From an uncultured Collinsella sp. (GTDB lineage: Bacteria > Actinomycetota > Coriobacteriia > Coriobacteriales > Coriobacteriaceae), in NCBI GenBank assembly GCA_900762015.1, contig CAAFEX010000037.1:1-13446 (forward strand): DNA of 13,446 nucleotides, written 5' to 3'. This document shows positions 1 through 6,147 of this stretch, piece by piece. The first letter of the stretch is position 1, and every line of letters starts with the position of its first letter. The translations under genes and the position numbers were made by a program. The notes beneath the pieces were generated by a model. It ran no database searches and was not told the origin of the DNA. It saw only the letters and a program-made list of their open reading frames with translations.

Positions 1-2
1 AC

Positions 3-191
3 CCCATCGTCGACACCGCATTCATCGCCGCCCAACTCGGTATCGGCAGGAGCACCGCGAGTTCGCTCGTTAAATCATTCGAAGAATTGAACATCCTTCG
101 TCCGCTCGACGAGTCAAAGCAGAGATATCGACGGTACGGATATGAAGAGTATCTTTCGATTCTCAGGGAAGACGCCGAGCCGATTAGATAG
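3..191 (+). CDS. C-terminal fragment of a Fic-like protein (winged-helix end)
   Basis: Only the last 62 residues are in the window; the reading frame is open from base 3 to the TAG at 189-191. The visible peptide contains QLGIGRSTASSLVKSFEELN, then ILRPLDESKQRYRRY, then YEEYLSILRED. This is the pattern of a winged helix-turn-helix: a recognition helix with STAS, a second helix, then a basic wing with repeated Arg and Tyr. It closely resembles the C-terminal wHTH of Fic/DOC-family proteins, whose missing N-terminal part would carry the HPFxxGNGR AMP-transfer motif. The Fic identity is an inference from this tail; a DNA-binding regulator with a similar tail is the alternative. A 64-nt palindrome followed by a T run lies 54 bases downstream and may end its transcript. 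Confidence 0.6.
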   Translation, partial: PIVDTAFIAAQLGIGRSTASSLVKSFEELNILRPLDESKQRYRRYGYEEYLSILREDAEPIR

Positions 192-212
192 GCATCGCAG
201 CCCAACCAAATA

Positions 213-226
213 TAACGAGCGTGGAT
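213..226 (+). repeat. Half copy of the arm of the 246-309 palindrome
   Basis: TAACGAGCGTGGAT at 213-226 is repeated exactly at 242-255, a spacing of 29 bases. The second copy covers the start of the left arm of the palindrome at 246-309. The first copy continues with TTTCGG instead of AATCTCCC and has no partner arm, so it is a truncated or decayed copy. Confidence 0.75.
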
Positions 227-245
227 TTTCGGACACTAACCTAAC

Positions 246-315
246 GAGCGTGGATAATCTCCCACTTTGAGCCCGCACACAGGCCAAAACCGGGAGATTA
301 TCCACGCTCATTTTT
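246..315 (+). terminator. Long palindrome with T run, possible terminator of the Fic-like gene
   Basis: An 18-bp perfect stem is formed by GAGCGTGGATAATCTCCC (246-263) and its exact reverse complement at 292-309, with a 28-nt loop. ATTTTT follows at 310-315, so on the plus strand it has the form of an intrinsic terminator 54 bases after the Fic-like stop codon. The long AT-containing stem and large loop are unlike a simple terminator. Its size and arm sequence resemble the palindrome at 4490-4552, so it may be a dispersed repeat serving as a terminator. Confidence 0.5.
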
Positions 316-329
316 GGCACATTGGCAAG

Positions 330-373
330 GAGTGTCCCCAGGTGCCGGCAGAAAAGGAACGTCCCCAACTGCC
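330..373 (+). repeat. GTCCCC-type palindromic repeat, copy 1
   Basis: The unit begins GAGTGTCCCC at 330-339. It then has a short stem, GGCAG (347-351) with CTGCC (369-373), around a loop that ends GGAACGTCCCCAA. The same layout (GAGTGTC lead, then a stem around AAGNACGTCCCCAA) occurs twice at 10042-10140 with different stem arms. This copy has the shortest stem and is the least certain of the three. Confidence 0.6.
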
Positions 374-410
374 AACCAAGGCAACGCCGATGTCTTGGTA
401 CCGACAGCGA

Positions 411-508
411 AAACGCCCCTAAGCGAGCAAGGTGCCTTGAAAGAGGAGGGCATAGGCCTTCTGGCCATGCCCGACGATTGAAAGGCAGATTGCCGCTTAG
501 GGGCGTTT
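411..508 (-). ncRNA. Candidate structured RNA, multibranched, downstream of pyrE
   Basis: AAACGCCCCTAAGCG (411-425) pairs perfectly with CGCTTAGGGGCGTTT (494-508). Inside are three further hairpins: CAAG/CTTG at 428-439; GGGCAT plus GGCC at 448-458 pairing with GGCC plus ATGCCC at 463-472, with a 4-nt loop and one bulged base; and GGCA/TGCC at 484-494. The last shares base 494 with the outer stem. The result is a four-way junction inside a long closing stem. I prefer the minus strand because there the closing stem is followed by TTTT, giving terminator form 40 bases after the pyrE stop; the plus strand has only TTT. CAGCG occurs on both sides (405-409 and 510-514), so a tiny inserted element is also possible. 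Which named RNA family it belongs to, if any, I cannot tell. Confidence 0.45.
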
Positions 509-521
509 GCAGCGTCAAGCC

Positions 522-548
522 GTTACGCGGTTCGTAGAACCGCGTAAC
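522..548. repeat. Perfect 12-bp hairpin touching the pyrE stop codon
   Basis: GTTACGCGGTTC (522-533) and GAACCGCGTAAC (537-548) pair perfectly around a 3-nt loop. Base 548 is also the last base of the pyrE stop codon (548-550 on the minus strand), so the stem begins directly at translation termination. No T run follows on the minus strand, so it is not a standard intrinsic terminator. It could protect the mRNA 3' end or work together with the 411-508 structure. Confidence 0.6.
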
Positions 549-1228
549 TAACGTACTCCGTACTGCTCGTAGTAGGCATCGATAGCGGTCTTGAGCTCGT
601 CGTCGATGACGACCTTGCCGTCGATCTCGTGGTTGTAGAGGGTCTCGACGACCTCGGCCATGGAGACGATGCTCGCGACGGGGAAACCGTACTTGGCCTC
701 GATCTCCTTCTGCGCGGTGGTCACGCCACCCTTGCCGACCTCCATGCGGTTGAGGGACACGATCAGACCCTTGATCTCGACATCGGCAGCAGCCTTGACC
801 TTGGGATAGGTCTCGTCGATGGACTTACCGCTGGTGGTAACGTCCTCGACCATGATCACACGGTCGCCGTCCTGGGGCTCGTAGCCCAGCAGGTTGCCCT
901 TGTCGGCACCGTGGTCCTTGGCCTCCTTGCGGTCGCAGCAGTACTTGACCTCCTTGCCGTACAGCTCGTGGTAGGCAATCGCGGTCACGACGGCCAGGGG
1001 AATGCCCTTGTAGGCCGGCCCGAACAGCACGTCAAAGTCGTCGCCAAAGTTATCGTGGATGGCCTGGGCATAATACTCGCCCAGCTTCTTGAGCTGATAG
1101 CCCGTCACGTAGGCGCCGGCGTTCATAAAGAACGGGGACTGACGGCCGCTCTTGAGCGTAAAGCTGCCGAACTTAAGAACGTCGGACTCGACCATAAACT
1201 TGATGAACTCTTGCTTGTAAGCCTCCAT
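548..1228 (-). CDS. pyrE: Orotate phosphoribosyltransferase
   Basis: Cytoplasmic enzyme of de novo pyrimidine synthesis that joins orotate and PRPP to give orotidine 5'-monophosphate. The 226-residue protein has the family's landmarks: the N-terminal LKSGRQSPFF segment (25-34), FGPAYKGIPLA (69-79), the flexible catalytic loop KDHGADKGNL (about 104-113), and the PRPP-binding VIMVEDVTTSGKS (124-136). The start at 1228 is set by GAGAGGAG a few bases upstream and by where family similarity begins; the frame stays open to 1420 but that extension looks non-coding. Length is normal for a bacterial PyrE. It stands alone here, not beside other pyr genes. A perfect hairpin overlaps its stop codon and a multibranched structure follows. 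No clear promoter was found upstream. Confidence 0.95.
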   Translation of the reverse strand: MEAYKQEFIKFMVESDVLKFGSFTLKSGRQSPFFMNAGAYVTGYQLKKLGEYYAQAIHDNFGDDFDVLFGPAYKGIPLAVVTAIAYHELYGKEVKYCCDRKEAKDHGADKGNLLGYEPQDGDRVIMVEDVTTSGKSIDETYPKVKAAADVEIKGLIVSLNRMEVGKGGVTTAQKEIEAKYGFPVASIVSMAEVVETLYNHEIDGKVVIDDELKTAIDAYYEQYGVR

Positions 1229-1358
1229 GCGGGCTCCTCTCGTAATCGCGTACGTGCCCTCCAGTTTAGCGCAGGCAGGGCATCGATGCGGGCGCGCTTT
1301 GGAGCCACGGCACTCTGTAAGGGCTTTGTCAGGGGCGATGATTTTCCGAACAATGGGG

Positions 1359-1387
1359 TTGACACGGCAAACCCCCTCGTCAAAAAT
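1359..1387 (+). promoter_or_regulatory. Possible promoter upstream of the small ORF and mgtA
   Basis: TTGACA at 1359-1364 matches the -35 consensus exactly. After 17 bases comes AAAAAT (1382-1387), which matches 4 of 6 positions of a -10 box. The -35 is good and the -10 weak, so this is a guess supported mainly by spacing and position. Confidence 0.3.
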
Positions 1388-1453
1388 ACCGGCGGATTGA
1401 AACGGGCACGAGATACCCAAAGCGCGCTGCGCCCGGCCTTAAGGAGGTGTGCC

Positions 1454-1525
1454 ATGGAAGGCAGCCATAGTCGAAAAACCTGCATGTCGCCCTCGGCACG
1501 CCGCGAGGATTCCGCGCACGCATAA
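1454..1525 (+). CDS. Possible small ORF (23 residues) in the mgtA leader
   Basis: ATG at 1454 follows AAGGAGGTG (1441-1449), a near-perfect match to the 16S anti-Shine-Dalgarno sequence, with good spacing. The ORF reads MEGSHSRKTCMSPSARREDS then AHA and ends at TAA 1523-1525, 141 bases before the mgtA start. The peptide is basic and Ser/Arg-rich and resembles nothing I know. Leader peptides that control Mg2+ transporter genes are known in enterobacteria (MgtL), but those are proline-rich and this one is not. It may be a leader peptide, a small protein, or a chance ORF behind a chance ribosome binding site. Confidence 0.3.
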   Translation: MEGSHSRKTCMSPSARREDSAHA

Positions 1526-1549
1526 GCGCCAACAGCAGATCGTCAAAAC

Positions 1550-1580
1550 CACCACAAAGGTGCCTGTCCCCTTTGTGGTG
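1550..1580 (+). repeat. CCACCACAAAGG palindrome, copy 1
   Basis: CACCACAAAGG (1550-1560) and CCTTTGTGGTG (1570-1580) form an 11-bp perfect stem around the 9-nt loop TGCCTGTCC. The same stem and nearly the same loop occur at 4560-4596 and 8288-8324. No T run follows, and it lies upstream of mgtA rather than after a gene, so it is not an obvious terminator. Confidence 0.85.
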
Positions 1581-1666
1581 ATTCGCGAGCATGACGTGAG
1601 CGACATCTAGGGTTTTTGCAATTCAATACGACACGTACGCTAACTCCCTTCAACAAGGAGGACCCT

Positions 1667-4435
1667 ATGCTGATGCTCAAAACCGCCACGGTACTCGAAG
1701 CTATCTCCAAGCGCCGCCGCGCGGCGCGCCCTGCCGCTCACACCGGCCTGTCCAAGAACACCATATTCGCCGTCACCCATAGCGCCGAGGATGCCCTCGT
1801 GCTGCTTGACGCCACGGCAAACGGCCTCACCGCCGAGCAGGCAGCCGAGCGCCTGGACGCCTCCGGCCCCAACACCATCGAGGCGCCGACCAAGACGCTC
1901 GCCCGCCGCATCGCAGATGCGTTCGTCGACCCCTTCGCCGGCATCCTCGCCGCGCTCGCGTTGGTCTCGCTCTACATCGACGTGCTCACCGTGCCCGAGC
2001 CGCAGCGTGACCCCTCCACGGTCATCGTCATCGGCATTATGCTGCTGGTATCGGGCGGCATGAAGTTTATCCAAGAAGCCCGCAGCGGCAATGCGGCCGA
2101 GGCCCTTAAGGACCTGGTCTCCAACACCTGCTGTGCCCTGCGCGACGGCGAGCACACCGAGATTCCCTTCGATGAGCTCGTCCCCGGCGATGTGATCCGC
2201 CTCTCTGCCGGCGATATGGTGCCAGCAGACGCCCGCATCATCACAGCGCGCGACCTGTTTGTCATCGAATCCGCGCTCACCGGCGAGAGTGAGGCCGTCG
2301 AGAAGACCGCTGCCGTCACCGTCGTCGAGGGCGCCGACGGCTCCACGCTGCCGCTCTCTGCCTGCAAGAACACCGTCTTTACCGGCACCTCCGTGCAAAA
2401 CGGCACCGCCATGGCGCTTGTCGTTGCCACCGGCTCGAACACCTACCTGGGCGGCATCGCCAAGATGCTCAACGGACGCGGCGAGAAGAGCGCGTTTGAC
2501 CGCGGCGTCTCGAGTGTCTCCATGTTGCTCGTACGTCTTATGCTCGTCATGGCGCCGGCCGTCTTTGCCATCAACGCCGCCACCAAAGGCAACGTCATCG
2601 ACGCGCTGCTGTTCGCCACGAGCGTGGCCGTGGGCATCACGCCGCAGATGCTTCCCGTCATCGTGACCACGAGCCTGTCGCAGGGCGCCAAGGACCTCGC
2701 CCGTCGCCAGGTCATCGTCAAGGATCTGCCGGCGATCCAAAACCTCGGCGCGATGGACGTCTTGTGCTGCGACAAGACCGGCACCCTCACCGAAGACCGC
2801 ATCGTGCTCGAGCGCTATCTCAACACCGACGGCAACGAAGACACGCGCGTGCTGCGCCATGCGTTTTTGAACAGCTTCTTCCAGACCGGCCTCAAAAATC
2901 TTATCGACCTGGCCGTAATCGACCGTGCCGATGTAACGCCCTCGGCCGTCGCGCCCGATTCCATGTTGGGCCAGAGCCTGCGCAACCGCTATACCAAGGT
3001 CGACGAGGTGCCCTTCGATTTCTCGCGCCGTCGCCTGAGCGTAGTTGTCGCCGACGCCCAAGGCAAAACCCAGATGGTCACCAAAGGAGCTGCCGAAGAG
3101 ATGCTCGAAATCTGCTCCTTTGTCGAAGTCGATGGCATCGCCCAGCCGCTCACCGACGATAAGCTCGCCCAGATTCGCAAGCAGATCGCCAGACTCAACG
3201 CCGAGGGCCTGCGCGTGATTGCCGTGGCGCAGAAGACCAATCCGCGCTGCGTGGGCGAGTTTGGCGTCGCCGACGAGAACGACATGGTGCTCATGGGCTT
3301 TTTAGCCTTCCTCGATCCGCCCAAAGCAAGTGCAGCGGGCGCTGTCGCCACCCTCGAGGCCAAGGGCGTGGCGGTCAAGGTCTTGACCGGCGACAACGAC
3401 CGCGTCGCCGCCACCGTCTGCGAGCAGATCGGCATCGATGCGAGCAACGTCTTACTAGGCTCCGAGATCGATGCGCTCGATGACGCCGAACTTGCCGAGC
3501 GCGCCAAGAAAACTCACCTCTTCGCCAAGCTCTCGCCGCTGCAGAAGGCGCGCTTGGTACGCGTCATGCGCGAACTGCTCGGCCACACCGTGGGCTTTAT
3601 GGGCGACGGCATTAACGACGCCGCCGCCATGCGTGCGTGCGATTGCGGCATTTCGGTCGATTCGGCCGTTGACATCGCCAAGGAATCCGCCGACATCATC
3701 TTGCTCCAGAAGGACCTGGGCGTGCTCGAGCGCGGCATCATCGAAGGCCGTCGCACCTACGGCAACCTGCTCAAGTACCTCAAGACCACGGTGAGCTCCA
3801 ACTTTGGCAACGTACTGTCCGTGACCGTCGCGAGCCTGTTCCTGCCGTTCTTGCCCATGAGCGCCCTGCAACTGGTGCTGCTGTCGCTGGTCTACGAGAT
3901 CGTGTGCATCGCGCTGCCGTGGGACACCGTCGACGATGCCTGGACTGCCCGCCCGCGTGCCTGGGACGCCGCGTCCATCAAGGGTTTCATGCTCGAACTG
4001 GGCCCTGTAAGCTCGCTGTTTGACATCGTGACCTTCGCCGCGCTCTTCTTTGTGGTGTGTCCCGCCGCCGTGGGCGTGAGCTGGGCAGAGCTTGCCGCCG
4101 TGGGCAATGTTGCCGGCATGGCGACCTTTGCGGCGATTTTCCAGAGCGGCTGGTTCGTCGAGTCCATGTGGTCGCAGACGCTCGTGATCCACATGTTGCG
4201 CTCCCCGCGCCTGCCGAGCCCGCGCGATCACGCCGCCCCCGCACTGTGTGTGCTCACCGTCTTGGGCCTGGCACTTGTCACCTGGATGCCGGCAAGCCCT
4301 ATCGCCGATGCACTGGGCCTCATGCCGCTGCCGCTGAGCTTCTTTGCACTGCTCATCGGCATCGTCGCCGCCTACATTGCACTGACCCAGCTGGCCAAGC
4401 GCCGCTACATCGCCCGTCACGGCGAGCTGCTGTAA
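1667..4435 (+). CDS. mgtA: Magnesium-translocating P-type ATPase (MgtA type, P3B)
   Basis: Integral membrane pump that uses ATP to bring Mg2+ into the cell. The 922-residue protein has a cytosolic N-terminal segment, then the actuator-domain TGES (205-208), the phosphorylated Asp369 in DKTGTLT, the hinge GDGIND (646-651), and a C-terminal membrane bundle. The segment around YEIVCIALPWDTVDDAW and FMLELGPVSSLFDIVTFA is the diagnostic MgtA/MgtB signature of membrane helices 6 to 8, which separates it from Ca2+ or K+ pumps. Start 1667 is chosen because AAGGAGG (1655-1661) sits 5 bases before it; the frame extends upstream to 1616 without a ribosome binding site. The length is typical of the family (about 900). 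It appears monocistronic, with a possible structured leader and two palindromes after its stop. Confidence 0.95.
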   Translation: MLMLKTATVLEAISKRRRAARPAAHTGLSKNTIFAVTHSAEDALVLLDATANGLTAEQAAERLDASGPNTIEAPTKTLARRIADAFVDPFAGILAALALVSLYIDVLTVPEPQRDPSTVIVIGIMLLVSGGMKFIQEARSGNAAEALKDLVSNTCCALRDGEHTEIPFDELVPGDVIRLSAGDMVPADARIITARDLFVIESALTGESEAVEKTAAVTVVEGADGSTLPLSACKNTVFTGTSVQNGTAMALVVATGSNTYLGGIAKMLNGRGEKSAFDRGVSSVSMLLVRLMLVMAPAVFAINAATKGNVIDALLFATSVAVGITPQMLPVIVTTSLSQGAKDLARRQVIVKDLPAIQNLGAMDVLCCDKTGTLTEDRIVLERYLNTDGNEDTRVLRHAFLNSFFQTGLKNLIDLAVIDRADVTPSAVAPDSMLGQSLRNRYTKVDEVPFDFSRRRLSVVVADAQGKTQMVTKGAAEEMLEICSFVEVDGIAQPLTDDKLAQIRKQIARLNAEGLRVIAVAQKTNPRCVGEFGVADENDMVLMGFLAFLDPPKASAAGAVATLEAKGVAVKVLTGDNDRVAATVCEQIGIDASNVLLGSEIDALDDAELAERAKKTHLFAKLSPLQKARLVRVMRELLGHTVGFMGDGINDAAAMRACDCGISVDSAVDIAKESADIILLQKDLGVLERGIIEGRRTYGNLLKYLKTTVSSNFGNVLSVTVASLFLPFLPMSALQLVLLSLVYEIVCIALPWDTVDDAWTARPRAWDAASIKGFMLELGPVSSLFDIVTFAALFFVVCPAAVGVSWAELAAVGNVAGMATFAAIFQSGWFVESMWSQTLVIHMLRSPRLPSPRDHAAPALCVLTVLGLALVTWMPASPIADALGLMPLPLSFFALLIGIVAAYIALTQLAKRRYIARHGELL

Positions 4436-4489
4436 CAGACAGCCCGAGTCCGCCACGGCAGCCGTTTCCACAACCCGTCCCCTCAGCAG

Positions 4490-4552
4490 TTGCGGTGGAA
4501 TAGTTCCTGTTTTAAGGCCCTCAAGCCTTATTCAGGAACTATTCCACCGCAA
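4490..4552. repeat. Long palindrome downstream of mgtA
   Basis: A 20-bp perfect stem pairs 4490-4509 (TTGCGGTGGAATAGTTCCTG) with 4533-4552. The loop itself contains a second 6-bp stem, TAAGGC (4513-4518) with GCCTTA (4525-4530). The total of 63 nt is close to the 64-nt palindrome at 246-309, and the arms resemble each other loosely (GCGTGGATAATCTCC against GCGGTGGAATAGTTCC). No T run follows on either strand, so termination would have to rely on the stem alone or on the next palindrome at 4560. Confidence 0.85.
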
Positions 4553-4559
4553 GTTATTG

Positions 4560-4598
4560 AACCACCACAAAGGTGCCCGTCGCCTTTGTGGTGGTTTT
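4560..4598 (+). terminator. CCACCACAAAGG palindrome, copy 2, likely terminator between convergent genes
   Basis: AACCACCACAAAGG (4560-4573) and its exact complement (4583-4596) form a 14-bp stem around the loop TGCCCGTCG. TTTT at 4595-4598 closes the plus-strand side, so it can terminate mgtA, weakly by T-run length. It also lies 8 bases past the stop of the minus-strand lipoprotein gene and may stop that transcript. The stem and loop match the copies at 1550 and 8288. Confidence 0.6.
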
Positions 4599-4604
4599 GG
4601 GGCG

Positions 4605-5282
4605 TTACGAGGCGTTGGTTAGGCGGCTCCAGAGCTCGTCGATATCGATCTGGTCGCCGCCGCTCAGATAGCCGGTGCGAATAAAAGCCTCATTGTAGAT
4701 ATAGATGTCATGAGCGCTGTCGCCATCGTCTTCGGTGTCGTTGGCCATAATCACGTAGCGGTGGCCGTCAAGCGCCTTGACCAGCCAATACTGGGTATCA
4801 TCGATCGTGCATTTCTCCTGCACCATCGCCGCATCGCCGATCGCGCCGGTGAGCGCGCGATCGCCCGTCGTATAGCCTGCCACCGAAAGCAAGATCGCCA
4901 CGCTATCGTCTCCGCCGCCCGGTTCAAGCTCCTCGTACTCGGACTCCGAAAGCGGTATCGCGCTATTTGCAAGTTCGTCCACATCGTCCGAAACCCTGGA
5001 AAAGGTAAAGGCGAAAAATCCCGCGTCATCGACGGCGCCGTAGCCCACGTTCTCGCCTTGCCACTCATAATTTTGATGTTTGAGCAGGCGCACCAGATCG
5101 GCACCGCCCAGGTTGATTGCGGCATAGACCGTCACGTTGGCATTGTCGTCCACGCAGGCGGCGTCCGCCGTGCTCGCCGCCTTGACGCCGCCCGTAGTGC
5201 CCGAGCAGCCAGCCAGCGCGCAAGCCACCGTGCCCGCGCCCGCCACAAAAGCCGCGCGGCTCATCGTCATCTCGTTCATCAT
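4605..5282 (-). CDS. Predicted lipoprotein, paralogue of the gene at 5318-6073
   Basis: 225 residues with a lipoprotein signal: MSRAAFVAGAGTVACALAGC places the lipidated Cys at position 26, with lipobox LAGC. SRAAF resembles a Tat motif that has lost its second Arg. The mature part is acidic and predicted to be extracytoplasmic and membrane-anchored. I do not recognise the domain. It aligns with the upstream neighbour in its last third: AGY(T/S) followed by a conserved block and the ending IRTGYLSGG ... IDELW, against IKTGTFTQGG ... INEFW. The two genes therefore arose by duplication. Start 5282 follows GAGGGA; a second ATG lies immediately after. The gap to the upstream gene is 35 bases, so it is probably the last gene of a four-gene operon. 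Function unknown. Confidence 0.8.
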   Translation of the reverse strand: MMNEMTMSRAAFVAGAGTVACALAGCSGTTGGVKAASTADAACVDDNANVTVYAAINLGGADLVRLLKHQNYEWQGENVGYGAVDDAGFFAFTFSRVSDDVDELANSAIPLSESEYEELEPGGGDDSVAILLSVAGYTTGDRALTGAIGDAAMVQEKCTIDDTQYWLVKALDGHRYVIMANDTEDDGDSAHDIYIYNEAFIRTGYLSGGDQIDIDELWSRLTNAS

Positions 5283-5317
5283 GTTCGTCCCTCGCTATGT
5301 TATTGGCCGCGTCGCGC

Positions 5318-6073
5318 TTAGCCGAGCGCGCGTCCGGTCTTTTCCTGCCAAAATTCGTTAATCGTGGGGGCACCGCCGCCCTGGGTAAACGTACCGGTTT
5401 TGATGGCCTCCTCGGTAATGAGGTCCAGGCGGTAGTCGCCGTTTTCCATCGGGCTCACCATGGCAACGTGACGCGCCATGTTGGAACCGTTGACGCACGC
5501 AATCCACGAGCCCGAGGTGATCTGCGCCCGGTCCTCAACCGGAACGGAAAAGCCCGCGATAACATCCTCGCAGCTCGAATAGCCCGCAAGCTGCAGCGTA
5601 AACATCACGGTACTCCCGGTGCCGCCCCTGTCGAGCTTTCCGATGTCATCCTCGCCGAGCCATTCGGTTGCGCCGTCCTTGCTGATATTGCAGACGCTGA
5701 GCACGCGACCTGCCTCGTTCTCGTACATCTCGAGCGCATCTTGCCAGGTATAACCCTGTTGCGACGCAAACTCCTGCAACTGCCAGCCCTTAAGCTCGAG
5801 CAACGCTGCGATGCTGATGTTGCGGTGCGCATCCCAGCAGTCATCCGACCACGTATCGAACGCGTCCGCCGAGCCGCTGTCTGTGTCCGCACCGCCGCCC
5901 GCATCACCGGAATCACCCGATGACGAGCCCGCATCCATCTTGTCCTTTACCGGGCGATCGTCGTTAAAACCCGTCGTGTCCTGCGCCTGCTGTCCGCCGC
6001 ATCCCGCAAGCGTCAGCAACGCCGTTCCCGCCGCCGCGACAAACGCCGTGCGCGAAATAACCGTCTCCCTCAT
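5318..6073 (-). CDS. Predicted lipoprotein, paralogue of the gene at 4605-5282
   Basis: 251 residues. The signal MRETVISRTAFVAAAGTALL ends in lipobox LAGC with Cys25; like its neighbour it has S-R-x-A-F in place of a twin-arginine motif. After the Cys comes an acidic Ser/Gly/Asp-rich linker (about residues 45-75), typical of a tether that holds a folded domain away from the membrane. The folded part shares an AGY block and the ending IKTGTFTQGG ... INEFW with the downstream paralogue. Start 6073 is preferred over the open frame up to 6142 because AAAGGAAC lies just upstream and the signal peptide begins there. Located between a zinc-ribbon gene (74 bases upstream) and its paralogue (35 bases downstream). 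No function can be assigned. Confidence 0.8.
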   Translation of the reverse strand: MRETVISRTAFVAAAGTALLTLAGCGGQQAQDTTGFNDDRPVKDKMDAGSSSGDSGDAGGGADTDSGSADAFDTWSDDCWDAHRNISIAALLELKGWQLQEFASQQGYTWQDALEMYENEAGRVLSVCNISKDGATEWLGEDDIGKLDRGGTGSTVMFTLQLAGYSSCEDVIAGFSVPVEDRAQITSGSWIACVNGSNMARHVAMVSPMENGDYRLDLITEEAIKTGTFTQGGGAPTINEFWQEKTGRALG

Positions 6074-6147
6074 CGTTGTTCCTTTCCCGTTTCTTATCAC
6101 AGCGCCGAGCAACGCCTCGACACCGATCCTCCCGTAGCCCACTCACG

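Larger units (their letters stand above)
192..547. other. Gene-free, structure-rich spacer between the Fic-like gene and pyrE
   Basis: No convincing gene lies in these 356 bases. Short ORFs on both strands lack ribosome binding sites and family resemblance. The space is instead packed with inverted repeats, listed separately: a 64-nt palindrome at 246-309 with a half copy at 213-226, a GTCCCC-type repeat at 330-373, a multibranched structure at 411-508, and a tight hairpin at 522-548 that touches the pyrE stop codon. The genes on both sides point into this region, so transcripts from both directions end here. Confidence 0.7.
1229..1666. other. Divergent spacer and possible mgtA leader
   Basis: This 438-base region separates the divergent pyrE and mgtA genes. 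It holds the pyrE ribosome binding site, a possible plus-strand promoter at 1359-1387, a 23-codon ORF with a strong ribosome binding site at 1454-1525, a palindrome of the CCACCACAAAGG family at 1550-1580, and the mgtA ribosome binding site AAGGAGG at 1655-1661. If the promoter is real, the mgtA mRNA has a leader of roughly 270 bases. I see no riboswitch that I can name. Confidence 0.6.

Noticed and set aside
411..508. tRNA gene
   Set aside because: The four-way layout suggests a cloverleaf, but the closing stem is too long, there is no T-loop TTCGA consensus or anticodon arm of 5 bp with a 7-nt loop, and the GGTTC at 529-533 belongs to another hairpin.
114..518. Minus-strand 134-codon frame in the first spacer
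   Set aside because: It crosses several inverted repeats and the end of the Fic-like gene, has no ribosome binding site and no family resemblance.
1229..1420. Upstream extension of pyrE to an ATG at 1420
   Set aside because: PyrE homology and the ribosome binding site both point to 1228; the extra 64 residues resemble no PyrE.
629..1525. Plus-strand frame of 298 codons opposite pyrE
   Set aside because: Low-complexity Leu/Val/Gly/Asp mirror of pyrE. Only its last 23 codons have a ribosome binding site and are kept as a tentative small ORF.
1640..3061. Minus-strand open frame of 473 codons opposite mgtA
   Set aside because: Mirror frame of a clearly real P-type ATPase gene; His/Gly/Asp-rich and without a recognisable motif. 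The same holds for the frame at 3455-4471.
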